A stretch of DNA of 23,889 nucleotides from a virus. The DNA lies in the IMG/VR virus record IMGVR_UViG_3300045941_000141, positions 1 through 23,889 of that record; one strand, 5' to 3'. Shown piece after piece: positions 6,970-14,735 of this stretch (positions are counted from its first letter, which is position 1; each line of letters opens with the position of its first letter). The notes below the pieces were generated by a model. The model ran no database searches, was not told where the DNA came from, and worked only from the letters and a program-made list of their open reading frames with translations. Made by a program: the position numbers and the translations under genes.

Positions 6970-7036
6970 GGAGTTCGTGTCGGCCGATAAGCGGAAGAAG
7001 TCGGAGAAACAGCGAAGGTCGCGCAAGGACTACTAG
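6872..7036 (+). CDS. Small basic conserved phage protein (54 aa), GTG start, overlaps glycosyltransferase
   Basis: Read from GTG 6872 to TAG 7034-7036 in a frame different from the glycosyltransferase, the product begins MPSKSAKQARTMRAAAHDP, continues with 'FAKKLHIPQSVAKEFVSADK' and ends in a Lys/Arg-rich tail. The pattern (SKSxKQ..M.AAAHxPxFAKKxxIPQSVAKEF) is one I recognise from many phage genomes as a short conserved protein of unknown function, often near head genes. It shares 98 bases with the end of the glycosyltransferase. The high positive charge suggests DNA or RNA contact or packing inside the head, but no function is established here. Confidence 0.8.
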   Translation: MPSKSAKQARTMRAAAHDPSFAKKLHIPQSVAKEFVSADKRKKSEKQRRSRKDY

Positions 7037-7037
7037 A

Positions 7038-7889
7038 ATGCCGATCGAAAGCGCCAGTAAGATCGAGGACCTGAACGTCCTGAACCCGCTGGTGAACGAT
7101 CCGCGGAGCGAGGGAGACGATCATCTCCGGCTGATCAAGTCGGTGTTGCATACACTCCTGCCAGCGGTCCCAGGCGCGAGTGGTCCGAAGGTCTCGCAGA
7201 TCTCGAGCGGGACAGCGACGGTGACATCGGCTGCGTTGATGCTCTCCTCGGAGACGCCATCGACGGCAGATGTTCTGGATAACCTGTCGCTAACAGGGGT
7301 GAACGATGGCGCGGTGGTGACGCTGAGGGCGAACTCACCGGCAGCGGAACCAATTACAGTATCAACGGTGGGGAACCTGGAACTGCAGGGTAGCGGTGTT
7401 GTGCTATTGGATACAGCGTTCAAGTGGATTACATTCCAGAGGCTCGGTGCGACTTGGTTCGAAGTGGGTAGGTTTCCGCGGTTGCTTACGATTGAAGAAT
7501 ACGATCTGATGCATCCTATACGCTCCTGTTTGTTCTTCTCCACGAGCCATGATCCGAACGATGATGTTCCAGATCATCTTATTTCTCAGGTAACGTGGTC
7601 TCTCTTGGGAGATAACGACAGGTATCTGCGGATCAACTCCAATGCAGGTGATGTGTTCGATACTGGTGGAAATGCCTCGGTTCCCGTACCGCAGCATCAT
7701 CACACGAATGGAAGCCTGGAAATTACGCTGAATGCCGAGAGTACAGGTGCTGCTGGTGGTGGTTTCACAAGGGCTGAGGTAAAGACCTACAACGTTGAGG
7801 GAGAAACCGGGAACATCGTAGGAACTGTTCCGCAAATTCCAATTACCCCGAAGTTCCGAGACTTCCGCGTCTGGCAGAGGACTGCGTAA
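7038..7889 (+). CDS. Tail fibre protein with conserved attachment N-terminus (283 aa)
   Basis: Residues 8-40 (KIEDLNVLNPLVNDPRSEGD, then DHLRLIKSVLHTLLP) match the N-terminal motif shared by many phage tail fibre or collar proteins, which fixes the fibre to the virion. The middle is beta-rich with Thr/Ser/Val repeats (SSGTATVTSAALML, VVTLRANSPAAEP, ITFQRLGATWFEVGRF). The end carries 'PQHHHTNGS' and finishes 'RVWQRTA', like the C-terminal tip of collar-type fibres that end in a (W/F)xRTA pattern. Binding of a host surface structure is the probable job. The gene starts one base after the preceding stop and overlaps the next fibre gene (TAATG). Confidence 0.85.
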   Translation: MPIESASKIEDLNVLNPLVNDPRSEGDDHLRLIKSVLHTLLPAVPGASGPKVSQISSGTATVTSAALMLSSETPSTADVLDNLSLTGVNDGAVVTLRANSPAAEPITVSTVGNLELQGSGVVLLDTAFKWITFQRLGATWFEVGRFPRLLTIEEYDLMHPIRSCLFFSTSHDPNDDVPDHLISQVTWSLLGDNDRYLRINSNAGDVFDTGGNASVPVPQHHHTNGSLEITLNAESTGAAGGGFTRAEVKTYNVEGETGNIVGTVPQIPITPKFRDFRVWQRTA

Positions 7890-10099
7890 TGTCTGGCTCT
7901 GATATCGACCCGACAGTTGTCACGCTCGGCGTGCCGATACGGAAGTCGCTGCTCCGTGAGCAGATCGAGATCATCAAGCAGGCTATTCAGGATCTCGAGG
8001 CAGGAGGTACGGGTGGTGGAGGAGTTACAGACCACGGGCTGCTGGCAGGGCTCGGGGACGATGATCATACGCAGTACTTTACCAGTCCGAGGGCCGACGA
8101 CTGGTTCCTGACAAAGACAGTTCCACTATCGCAGATCAGCCCGGCGACCACTGAGAGGAAGCTGATCGGGCGATCGGTCGGAGTAGGAGCAGGTATCTGG
8201 ACAGAGATCAACGAGGTTGAGCTTCGCACCATCATTGGCCTGGCCTCTGCATCGGCGAGAGGGTTGGTGCCGGAGACAGGAGGCTCGACAGGAAGGTTCC
8301 TCCGAGACGATTTGACCTGGACCACAGGCGCCGGTGGTGGCGGCTCGGGAGATATGCTCAAGTCTGTCTATGATCCTGGAAACATCAACGGGAGTGCCTT
8401 CGCACTGTCGCTGCATACGGGAGATGCAGGAGATCTGGTGGCGGTGCCAGGGAGCGGACTGGCAGGGACAACGATTGAGGCACAGCTATTCGAGCTGAGC
8501 ATTAATCAGTCAGGTGATGGGAGGACCATCCGAGAGGGAACTGATTTCGGCATGGGTTCGAGCTCGAGCCCGACGGATCTGGTCTGGGGAACTCCCTCTG
8601 GCAACGACGTCACGGTTACGAGCGCAGGTAATCAGCTTCCGGTCCTGATCGCAGGACAGCATGTCGAGGTGGATCATCCCACGGCAGCCAATGATGGAGT
8701 TTATCTTGTTGTAACGTCGACTGTCGGTACGCTCAGTCTGACCAAGATCACGGGAAGTGCGCCGGTTTCAGCGGTAGCTGCGACGGTGGCGCTGACCTGG
8801 TACTATCCCATCGACCCGGCGGATGCCAGAGATCGGTGGCTCGAGGTGCTGGGATCGGTGGCGAACAGCGATCAGCTAACGGCCTCGATGATCATTCGAC
8901 CAGATCCGAGAGTATCGCTGTGGGGGACCAGGCTCGGCGATGCGGCGAGAGGGTATGTTGAGAAGGGAGATGACAGCGCCTTCAGTGTGACCCTGGGTGG
9001 ATTGGGCACAGCAGGTACAGTGACGAGGACGCTGAGCTCGCCAGGCGATAATCTGCATTGGGCTCGGATCACCTCCGATGCCACCTACAAGTTCGTTGTC
9101 GAGACGCATATTCCGCCGGCCGACCTCAGGACGAAATTCTTCTCCGGTGCAGGTGCAACGACACCGGCAGCGACCAACAAAGGGGTAGTGCTGAGCACGA
9201 CAGGTGCGTTCCTCGGGATCGCGCCGCTGGAGGATTTGATCCTTGCCCTCTCTGTCTCGACGGGGAAGATTGCAGATCTAGCAGTAACGGCGGCGAAGAT
9301 CGCAACGGGGGTGATTGCCGAGACCCATCTCGCTGCGGGGGTCAGCCGGAGGTTCTACGAGCCAGTTGATGGCCGAGCCGCGAATGGAAATATCACCAAC
9401 CTCACCAATGCTCATTCTGGCAAGTCGATTAGAATTGACCAGGACACCACTCTCGATGCAGCGTTCGGGGCAGGTTTAACCTCGCCTGATCAGGCCTTCG
9501 TGGAGGTCTGGAATGACAGCGCCGCATCGAAGACCCTCACTCGAGGTGGTACAGGGACGATCAACGGAGCCACCTCTGTAACGATTGCGGCGGGTGGTAC
9601 GATCATTGTGAACTGCCTCAGCAATGCAGGAACGTCTGCTGTCTGCATTGCCCGAGGCGACTTCACGTCCGTAGATATGACGAATAGGAACCTGCTGAAC
9701 ATCGGTGCGGGTTCCACGTTCCAGACTCCCTCGGCGACGCTGGCAGCGTTGGGTGGTGTGCCGCTCGCTGGTGGGACGATGACGGGTGCGTTGCTCGGCG
9801 GCGGCTTTGCCATGTCGGGCTTCACCTATGGTTCGGAGTCGGTCAGCGGCACCTTGAATCAATCCCACGTTGGAAAGCGGCTCACGACTACAGGTACAGT
9901 CACCATTCCTACCAACGTAACTGGCTGGTGGGCGAAGTTTATCCTCGGAGCCGTCACCCATGACTTCACCTTCAATTCCATAACTAAAGACTCGAGCACT
10001 CTCGGTTGGGGTGTGGGAGATCATTTCCTGTTCGAGGTAACCAGCGCTACGACTGCCCAAATGACGCGTACTCCTGCTGCGAACGTCGTGTCCTTCTAG
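7889..10099 (+). CDS. Large tail fibre protein (736 aa)
   Basis: The start overlaps the upstream stop as TAATG. Residues 18-38 form a short coiled coil (KSLLREQIEIIKQAIQDLEA), followed by a Gly hinge and 'DHGLLAGLGDDDHTQYF' (48-64), a motif found in many trimeric phage fibres. 'RFLRDDLTWTTGAGGGGS' near residue 135 is another fibre signature. The central part is beta-rich; near 455-485 the 'GKIADLAVTAAKIATG' segment resembles the It..aKia repeats of fibre shafts. The C-terminus (VTIPTNVTGWWAKF, TTAQMTRTPAANVVSF) looks like a beta-sandwich tip. No enzyme motif is visible. Probable role is receptor recognition as a trimer. Confidence 0.82.
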   Translation: MSGSDIDPTVVTLGVPIRKSLLREQIEIIKQAIQDLEAGGTGGGGVTDHGLLAGLGDDDHTQYFTSPRADDWFLTKTVPLSQISPATTERKLIGRSVGVGAGIWTEINEVELRTIIGLASASARGLVPETGGSTGRFLRDDLTWTTGAGGGGSGDMLKSVYDPGNINGSAFALSLHTGDAGDLVAVPGSGLAGTTIEAQLFELSINQSGDGRTIREGTDFGMGSSSSPTDLVWGTPSGNDVTVTSAGNQLPVLIAGQHVEVDHPTAANDGVYLVVTSTVGTLSLTKITGSAPVSAVAATVALTWYYPIDPADARDRWLEVLGSVANSDQLTASMIIRPDPRVSLWGTRLGDAARGYVEKGDDSAFSVTLGGLGTAGTVTRTLSSPGDNLHWARITSDATYKFVVETHIPPADLRTKFFSGAGATTPAATNKGVVLSTTGAFLGIAPLEDLILALSVSTGKIADLAVTAAKIATGVIAETHLAAGVSRRFYEPVDGRAANGNITNLTNAHSGKSIRIDQDTTLDAAFGAGLTSPDQAFVEVWNDSAASKTLTRGGTGTINGATSVTIAAGGTIIVNCLSNAGTSAVCIARGDFTSVDMTNRNLLNIGAGSTFQTPSATLAALGGVPLAGGTMTGALLGGGFAMSGFTYGSESVSGTLNQSHVGKRLTTTGTVTIPTNVTGWWAKFILGAVTHDFTFNSITKDSSTLGWGVGDHFLFEVTSATTAQMTRTPAANVVSF

Positions 10100-10113
10100 G
10101 GGAGACACTGACT

Positions 10114-10557
10114 ATGCCTATCTCTGCAAATGATCGGTCGAAGATCCTGCGGAACAGCAGGGAGCCTGTCGATCGGATGCCCTACACTAACCCGTTCACG
10201 ACGGGGAATGCTCTGCTGGATAGCTCCCTCGCAGATGTCCAGAACGCCTTCGTCTTCGGACGGCGGGTGGGAGCCTTGCTCAGCGATATTGCGACCGAGA
10301 TCGCCGAGGCGGGAGCAGCGAAGATTACGGCTGGACAGGAGTTGGTACCAGGGAAGGAAGTGGACCAGTTCCTTTGGGCCAGAGATTATCAGGCAGGTGA
10401 CTCAGAGCTGGCGATGAAGAAGATCATCGACCACTTTGGAGAGACGGTGGCAGATGCTGCTGCCATGTATGCCAGGACTGATGTTGAGATCCGCGCCGCA
10501 TTGGTCGAGTTCGTTGTGCCTGCGCTTGCTGCTGCGGTAGCCAATAAGCGTCGCTGA
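10114..10557 (+). CDS. Hypothetical protein in the fibre cluster (147 aa)
   Basis: The frame stays open upstream to 10006, inside the fibre gene, but ATG 10114 has AGGGGAGA eight bases upstream and lies after the fibre stop, so it is the likely start. The product is mostly helical (for example ALLDSSLADVQNAFVFGRRVG, LLSDIATEIAEAGAAKI, EIRAALVEFVVPALAAAVAN). I do not recognise a family. It is not beta-rich like its neighbours, so it may be a fibre chaperone, an adaptor or a minor structural protein. The stop overlaps the next start (TGATG). Confidence 0.7.
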   Translation: MPISANDRSKILRNSREPVDRMPYTNPFTTGNALLDSSLADVQNAFVFGRRVGALLSDIATEIAEAGAAKITAGQELVPGKEVDQFLWARDYQAGDSELAMKKIIDHFGETVADAAAMYARTDVEIRAALVEFVVPALAAAVANKRR

Positions 10558-11294
10558 TGTTCTACTACGGCGCAAATACCATCGCACCAGCGTCCGCATT
10601 CGAGGCGCGGTTTGCCGACCATGACGGCACGAATGATTGGACTGCTCGTGGTGCGGATCTGAGCGGCTCTGCTGACGGTAACGATTGGGCGTTCTCAGTA
10701 TGGTTCAAGGCTGCTACGCTTGGAGCGAACCGTACCATATTTACAAACAGTCTAACAAGCTTTGCGTTCACATGGGATAATACCGATCTCCGAATGGAGC
10801 TGATTATTGAAGATACTGCTGGTACGCAGAGAGTACGCATGTATTGCCTGGACAGCATGGCGACTGGTGTTCCGCATCATTTCTGTGCCTTCGGTGATGG
10901 CACGCTCAGGAATGCTTACATTGATGATGTCGCAGCGACGGTAAATCTGTACGGAAGTAATACGCTTGACTTCACGACCCCCAACTGGAGTATCGGCGCG
11001 CAGCCGACAGGTGCTGTGAAATGGGTCGGCGGGATCGGTGAGCTATGGTTCGGGGTTGGCTCGGCGTTTGCTCTCGACTTCGACACGACGAGCAATCGAA
11101 GAAAGTTCATCACCGCAGGTGGATTGCCAGTGGACCTCGGCGAGAATGGTGAGATCCCGACGGGATCCTCGCCGCTCTCGTACCACAGCTTCCGTACCGG
11201 TGGCTCACCGAACGACTTCGCAACGGAGAGAGGAACCTCAGGCACCTGGACCCTAAATGGTGCTCTAGCTGATGGGGGAGCTATATCGCTATGA
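10557..11294 (+). CDS. LamG / concanavalin-like tail protein (245 aa)
   Basis: The product looks like one LamG-type jelly-roll: 'FEARFADHDGTNDWTARGAD' at the first strand, 'DWAFSVWFKA' (about residues 42-51, the usual 'fSvWfk' strand), 'RTIFTN', 'HHFCAFGDGTLRNAYIDD', and 'GGIGELWF', the end strand common to LamG domains. Such domains bind carbohydrate or act as structural caps in phage tails. Alternatively it could be a capsid decoration protein, but its place between fibre and spike genes favours the tail. The start is a TGATG overlap and the end an ATGA overlap with the spike gene, so translation is probably coupled. Confidence 0.78.
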   Translation: MFYYGANTIAPASAFEARFADHDGTNDWTARGADLSGSADGNDWAFSVWFKAATLGANRTIFTNSLTSFAFTWDNTDLRMELIIEDTAGTQRVRMYCLDSMATGVPHHFCAFGDGTLRNAYIDDVAATVNLYGSNTLDFTTPNWSIGAQPTGAVKWVGGIGELWFGVGSAFALDFDTTSNRRKFITAGGLPVDLGENGEIPTGSSPLSYHSFRTGGSPNDFATERGTSGTWTLNGALADGGAISL

Positions 11295-13645
11295 GCTTTT
11301 ATGCAATGTCCGCAGCGACCAATGGTGGTGGAGCCTCCGCGATCGGCACTACACCGCGGGTCATACCGAATACCGGATATTCAGAGATTGTGAACACGTT
11401 GCCTGGTGGAGCGCCGCTAGCGTACTGGCGGTGTGGTGAGCTGGGCGGATCGGTGCTGACCGATACCAGACCAGGTGCTCGGCATTTCTCTCTTGCAGGG
11501 CTGCCGCTCTACGACACGCCAGGTCTACCAGCGGACAGCGATACAGCTGTTGACATGCGGGGCATTGCGATTGCATCGAGAGCCAGTGATACAGGGCTAC
11601 AGCTGGCTGCATTCTCCCTGAGCTTCTGGTTCAGAGCGCACACAATGCCAGCGCTGATTGATCCGAACGAGTCCCAGATCATTATCGGGAAGGACGCCAG
11701 CGGACTACATGACGGCGACTTTACGGTGTTCACGGAGGAGACTGGCGTAGTTAAGGCTCAGTTCCAATCGAATACGGCGTCCTTTGCGTTGAGCTCGCCA
11801 GTAGTGGCGGAGGAAATCTACCACGTCTGCGTCCGAGCTGACAACACCGGCTTCGATATGTACGTGAATGGGAAGTATGTCGGGAAGAATACTGCATATA
11901 CGACAGCTTGGATCAACAATGTCAATCCCCTTACCATTGGAGTAGCGCCCTGGGCCATTGTCAACTACAACGGAATTGTAGACGAGATTGCGCTCTTCCC
12001 AAGGATTCTCACGGAAGCTGAGGTCTTCTTGCTGGCTCAGCATGTCGAGCTGCCGGAGGCCGTAGGTGACAGCTTCACGGTGCAGGAGGGTACCACAACC
12101 GTCCTGAATGTAGTGGCGAATGATACCTTCGCCGGACCGAAGTCAGGACTGACAGTGACAGTGGTTACATCTCCAGGTGGAGGAGACACCGCAACACCCG
12201 ATGCGAATAAGGATATTGTGTACGTTGCAGGAGCTGTGGGAGCAACGACGGCGAGGAGCTTCGCCTATAAGATAACCGATCCGAACGGAGAGAGTAACAT
12301 AGCCACGGTGAACATGACGATACAGGATGTCGCTGCACCGCCAACCGGAGCCGAGAACTGCTACAATGAGAGCGCGGCAGATGTGGTGGAGATCGGGACA
12401 GGGAGTGGAGATATTGGAGTAGCACTGGCAGCAGCTATTCTTAATGCACCGGCAGGCAGGAACATTTTGATCCTTCCGGGGACGTATACTGGTGGAGTTC
12501 AGACATTCCGAGCCTCAGGTACAGCGGCGGCGAAGGTGATCGTGAGGCCGAAGCCTGACCCGCTTGTGGGAGATATCGGAATTGTCACTGTCAACAACGC
12601 CAACTGGACTTTGGCAGATGGAGTTGGCTCGGAAGGAGTGTGTAAGCATCTGGTAATCTCCAAGATCTATTTCAACCAGAGCCGGGTGGTGCTGGCAGGA
12701 GACAACAATCGCGTGGCGAGGTGCCGGTTCCGCACAATCTCTGGCACTGCACTTCAGGTGGGCGATAATAACGGCAGGCATTTCCGGAATTGTCGGATCA
12801 GTAACTGCGATTTCAGTGAGTTCACCAATGGGCTTAGTCAACATAACCCGATCAATGTTCGGAACCTCTTCGGTCAAGGCAACGCAAGGAATCTTCTAAT
12901 CGATCGTTGCTACTTTCATGACGTGAACGTAGAGGGGATCAATGGAACAGAGATTATCGGTACGTATGCAAATGTCCCTGGATTGCAGAACCCGGTGAGA
13001 GGAGAGACTGTTACGATAACTCACTGTTTGTTCTCCGACTGGATATTGAGGAAGCCAGCGAGTGCGGGCGGCGAAGGCGAGCTTATCACCATCAAGAGTG
13101 CCGGATGGGTGGTGAAGTTCTGCACTTTCCTAAATACGAACCTCGAGGTTACATTCAGGACTACACGAGATACGGAGCTGCGAAGCTGTTGGTTCGAGGG
13201 CGGAGACAACATTCGGGTAATGGGAGATGATAATCTGGTGATCGGGAATAAGGTGGTCGGCCCGGACATCATGTACATTAGGGCTGGAAACGCTACAACG
13301 CAGGAAGCGATAGCGTTGTCAGAACCTGATGGGATCGGCGTGTACGCTCGGTGTGCAAGGAATCTCGTGGTGGGAAACGTGATGGATACGGGAAGGATCG
13401 AGGTTGGCTTCTATCCCGATGCCGGTATCAGGCAGTCCGCCATTGATAATGTGCTCGAAGCGAATTCGAGGCTGGCAGGTGAGCCGCACTACATTCTGCA
13501 TACCACGCAGTTTGGTTTCACGCCGGCGCAAGAGAGGACTACAATCCGCACAACCACCTCACATCCGTATGAGGCACCGGTGAAGCTGCTGCCTAGCCAG
13601 GTCGGCCTCATGGTTCCTGATCAATACTGTCCGACGGGGACCTAA
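11291..13645 (+). CDS. Tailspike with LamG, Ig-like and PL6 lyase-like beta-helix domains (784 aa)
   Basis: Three regions follow in order. Residues about 35-250 are a LamG domain (APLAYWRCGE, FSLSFWFRA, YVNGKYVGKN, GIVDEIALFPRILTEAEV). Residues about 251-345 are a bacterial Ig/cadherin-like domain (FTVQEGTTTVLNVVANDT and SFAYKITDPNGESN). Residues about 355-740 are a right-handed beta-helix starting 'AAAILNAPAGRNILILPGTY', like polysaccharide lyase family 6 (alginate lyase / chondroitinase B). The PL6 site is present: Glu595, Glu597 and Lys602 in 'GEGELITIKS', and Arg623 in 'TFRTT'. The spacings (E-K 7 and 5, K-R 21) equal those I recall for chondroitinase B Glu243, Glu245, Lys250 and Arg271. 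It probably degrades an acidic surface polysaccharide at adsorption. The Asn calcium ligand is not certain. The fold call is from pattern only. Confidence 0.82.
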   Translation: MSFYAMSAATNGGGASAIGTTPRVIPNTGYSEIVNTLPGGAPLAYWRCGELGGSVLTDTRPGARHFSLAGLPLYDTPGLPADSDTAVDMRGIAIASRASDTGLQLAAFSLSFWFRAHTMPALIDPNESQIIIGKDASGLHDGDFTVFTEETGVVKAQFQSNTASFALSSPVVAEEIYHVCVRADNTGFDMYVNGKYVGKNTAYTTAWINNVNPLTIGVAPWAIVNYNGIVDEIALFPRILTEAEVFLLAQHVELPEAVGDSFTVQEGTTTVLNVVANDTFAGPKSGLTVTVVTSPGGGDTATPDANKDIVYVAGAVGATTARSFAYKITDPNGESNIATVNMTIQDVAAPPTGAENCYNESAADVVEIGTGSGDIGVALAAAILNAPAGRNILILPGTYTGGVQTFRASGTAAAKVIVRPKPDPLVGDIGIVTVNNANWTLADGVGSEGVCKHLVISKIYFNQSRVVLAGDNNRVARCRFRTISGTALQVGDNNGRHFRNCRISNCDFSEFTNGLSQHNPINVRNLFGQGNARNLLIDRCYFHDVNVEGINGTEIIGTYANVPGLQNPVRGETVTITHCLFSDWILRKPASAGGEGELITIKSAGWVVKFCTFLNTNLEVTFRTTRDTELRSCWFEGGDNIRVMGDDNLVIGNKVVGPDIMYIRAGNATTQEAIALSEPDGIGVYARCARNLVVGNVMDTGRIEVGFYPDAGIRQSAIDNVLEANSRLAGEPHYILHTTQFGFTPAQERTTIRTTTSHPYEAPVKLLPSQVGLMVPDQYCPTGT

Positions 13646-14116
13646 ATGGCTGGATTGCAGGAGCCCTTCGGTGATGACCTGGACTTCTTCGACGACGGGA
13701 CCGGGTTTCTCAATGATCCAGAGGCGCCGTACTGGGTGCTTGGTCTTGAGATCATTCCTTCCGAGGTGGAGGAGGATATCCTGATGAGCTTCGTGGTGTC
13801 CGTGCGCGAAGGAGAAGCGAGGACGTATCTGGTGGAGGTAAAAGATCCGGCAGGAGAGCCTATAGATCTGACGGATCAGCAGATCAAGTGGGTGGTGGCG
13901 GAGGTGGGAGGAGCCGAGTCCGTCATCGAGAAGAATGCGCCAGCGGGGGTGGAGCAGCTATTTCCAGGGATGGTCCGATTGATGCTCGCTTCGGGTGATA
14001 CTCTTGGTCTGTCCGGGGTATATCACCAGGAGGTGAAGGCTACGGTCGGCGGGCTGCCGAAGACGATCAGGTCGGGGATCTTAACAGTTATACCGTCTTC
14101 GACAGGAGCTATGTGA
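13646..14116 (+). CDS. Ig-like / baseplate-upper-type tail protein (156 aa)
   Basis: The second half has the layout of a beta-sandwich often found in phage BppU-type N-terminal domains: 'REGEARTYLVEVKDPAGEPI', 'DLTDQQIKWVVAEVGG', 'VIEKNA', 'GMVRLMLASGDTLGLSGVYH' and 'SGILTVIP'. Such proteins are small structural linkers that present the receptor-binding parts. The first 45 residues are acidic (GDDLDFFDDGTGFLNDPE). The ATG touches the spike stop, and the TGA overlaps the next ATG. A role linking the spike to the tail is inferred from the neighbours. Confidence 0.72.
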   Translation: MAGLQEPFGDDLDFFDDGTGFLNDPEAPYWVLGLEIIPSEVEEDILMSFVVSVREGEARTYLVEVKDPAGEPIDLTDQQIKWVVAEVGGAESVIEKNAPAGVEQLFPGMVRLMLASGDTLGLSGVYHQEVKATVGGLPKTIRSGILTVIPSSTGAM

Positions 14117-14733
14117 TGAGAAGGGATGAAGCAGTTTTTCTGATCCAGTCGAGGTTCGGCGGGATGGAAGGAGAGGAGGACAGGATTATTGCCGAGCTGC
14201 AATTCGCACAGGAGCTCTACGAGCGGTCTGTGAAGAAGCCTTGGTTCCTGGTGACGACAGGGCTTCGGGACGTGACCGAACAAGGCTCCACGTCGTTGGT
14301 AGGACTAGATCCGCAGTTCCTACAGGAGTACGAGCCTGGATCTGTGTGGGTGAAGCCGTCGCCCACGACAGTGAAACTGTTGCAGAAGCTGAGCTTCGAC
14401 ATCGGGATGAACAGGCGCGGCACTGGAATGCCTACCCATTACGACCTGATCGGTGATCAGCTTCATGTGTTCCCGGTTCCAGACCAGACATATGAGTTGA
14501 TCATCCGATACTACGGGAAGGACGAGAGATTGCATGGAGATATCGAGAACAAGTTCCTTCAGTATGCGCCGGATCTGCTTATTGCCAGGGCCGGCCTGAA
14601 CATCGCGAAGTATGCCGAGCCCTCGATGCTCCAGGTGTTCCAAATGGACGAGCAGGAGGCTCATGCCAGGCTGGTCGCGGAGAACGAGGCCAGGATCCAA
14701 GCGAACCTCGACTTGACGCTTGATGAGACGTAG
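14116..14733 (+). CDS. Head-tail adaptor / tail tubular protein A-like (205 aa)
   Basis: The product resembles the helical adaptor proteins that sit under the portal in short-tailed phages. Typical features are an N-terminal helix ('AVFLIQSRFGGMEGEEDRII'), 'KKPWFLVTT', a central 'GMPTHYDLIGDQLHVFPVPD' followed by 'YELIIRYYGKD', where F.P.PD..Y.L..RYY is the recurring adaptor pattern, then 'LQYAPDLLIARAGLNIAKYA' and a final long helix. The start can be GTG 14113 or ATG 14116; ATG is preferred because it gives the TGATG overlap used by its neighbours. It is followed directly by the nozzle gene, the usual pairing (gp11/gp12 of T7, gp4/gp10 of P22). Confidence 0.8.
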   Translation: MRRDEAVFLIQSRFGGMEGEEDRIIAELQFAQELYERSVKKPWFLVTTGLRDVTEQGSTSLVGLDPQFLQEYEPGSVWVKPSPTTVKLLQKLSFDIGMNRRGTGMPTHYDLIGDQLHVFPVPDQTYELIIRYYGKDERLHGDIENKFLQYAPDLLIARAGLNIAKYAEPSMLQVFQMDEQEAHARLVAENEARIQANLDLTLDET

Positions 14734-14735
14734 AG

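Noticed and set aside
9476-10108. 210-codon minus-strand frame
   Set aside because: It is entirely opposite the large fibre gene, is Arg/Ser-rich and has no motif or plausible ribosome site.
10006-10113. Extended N-terminus for the 147-aa protein from 10006
   Set aside because: It would overlap the fibre gene by about 90 bases with Arg/Cys-rich protein; ATG 10114 has a well-spaced AGGGGAGA.
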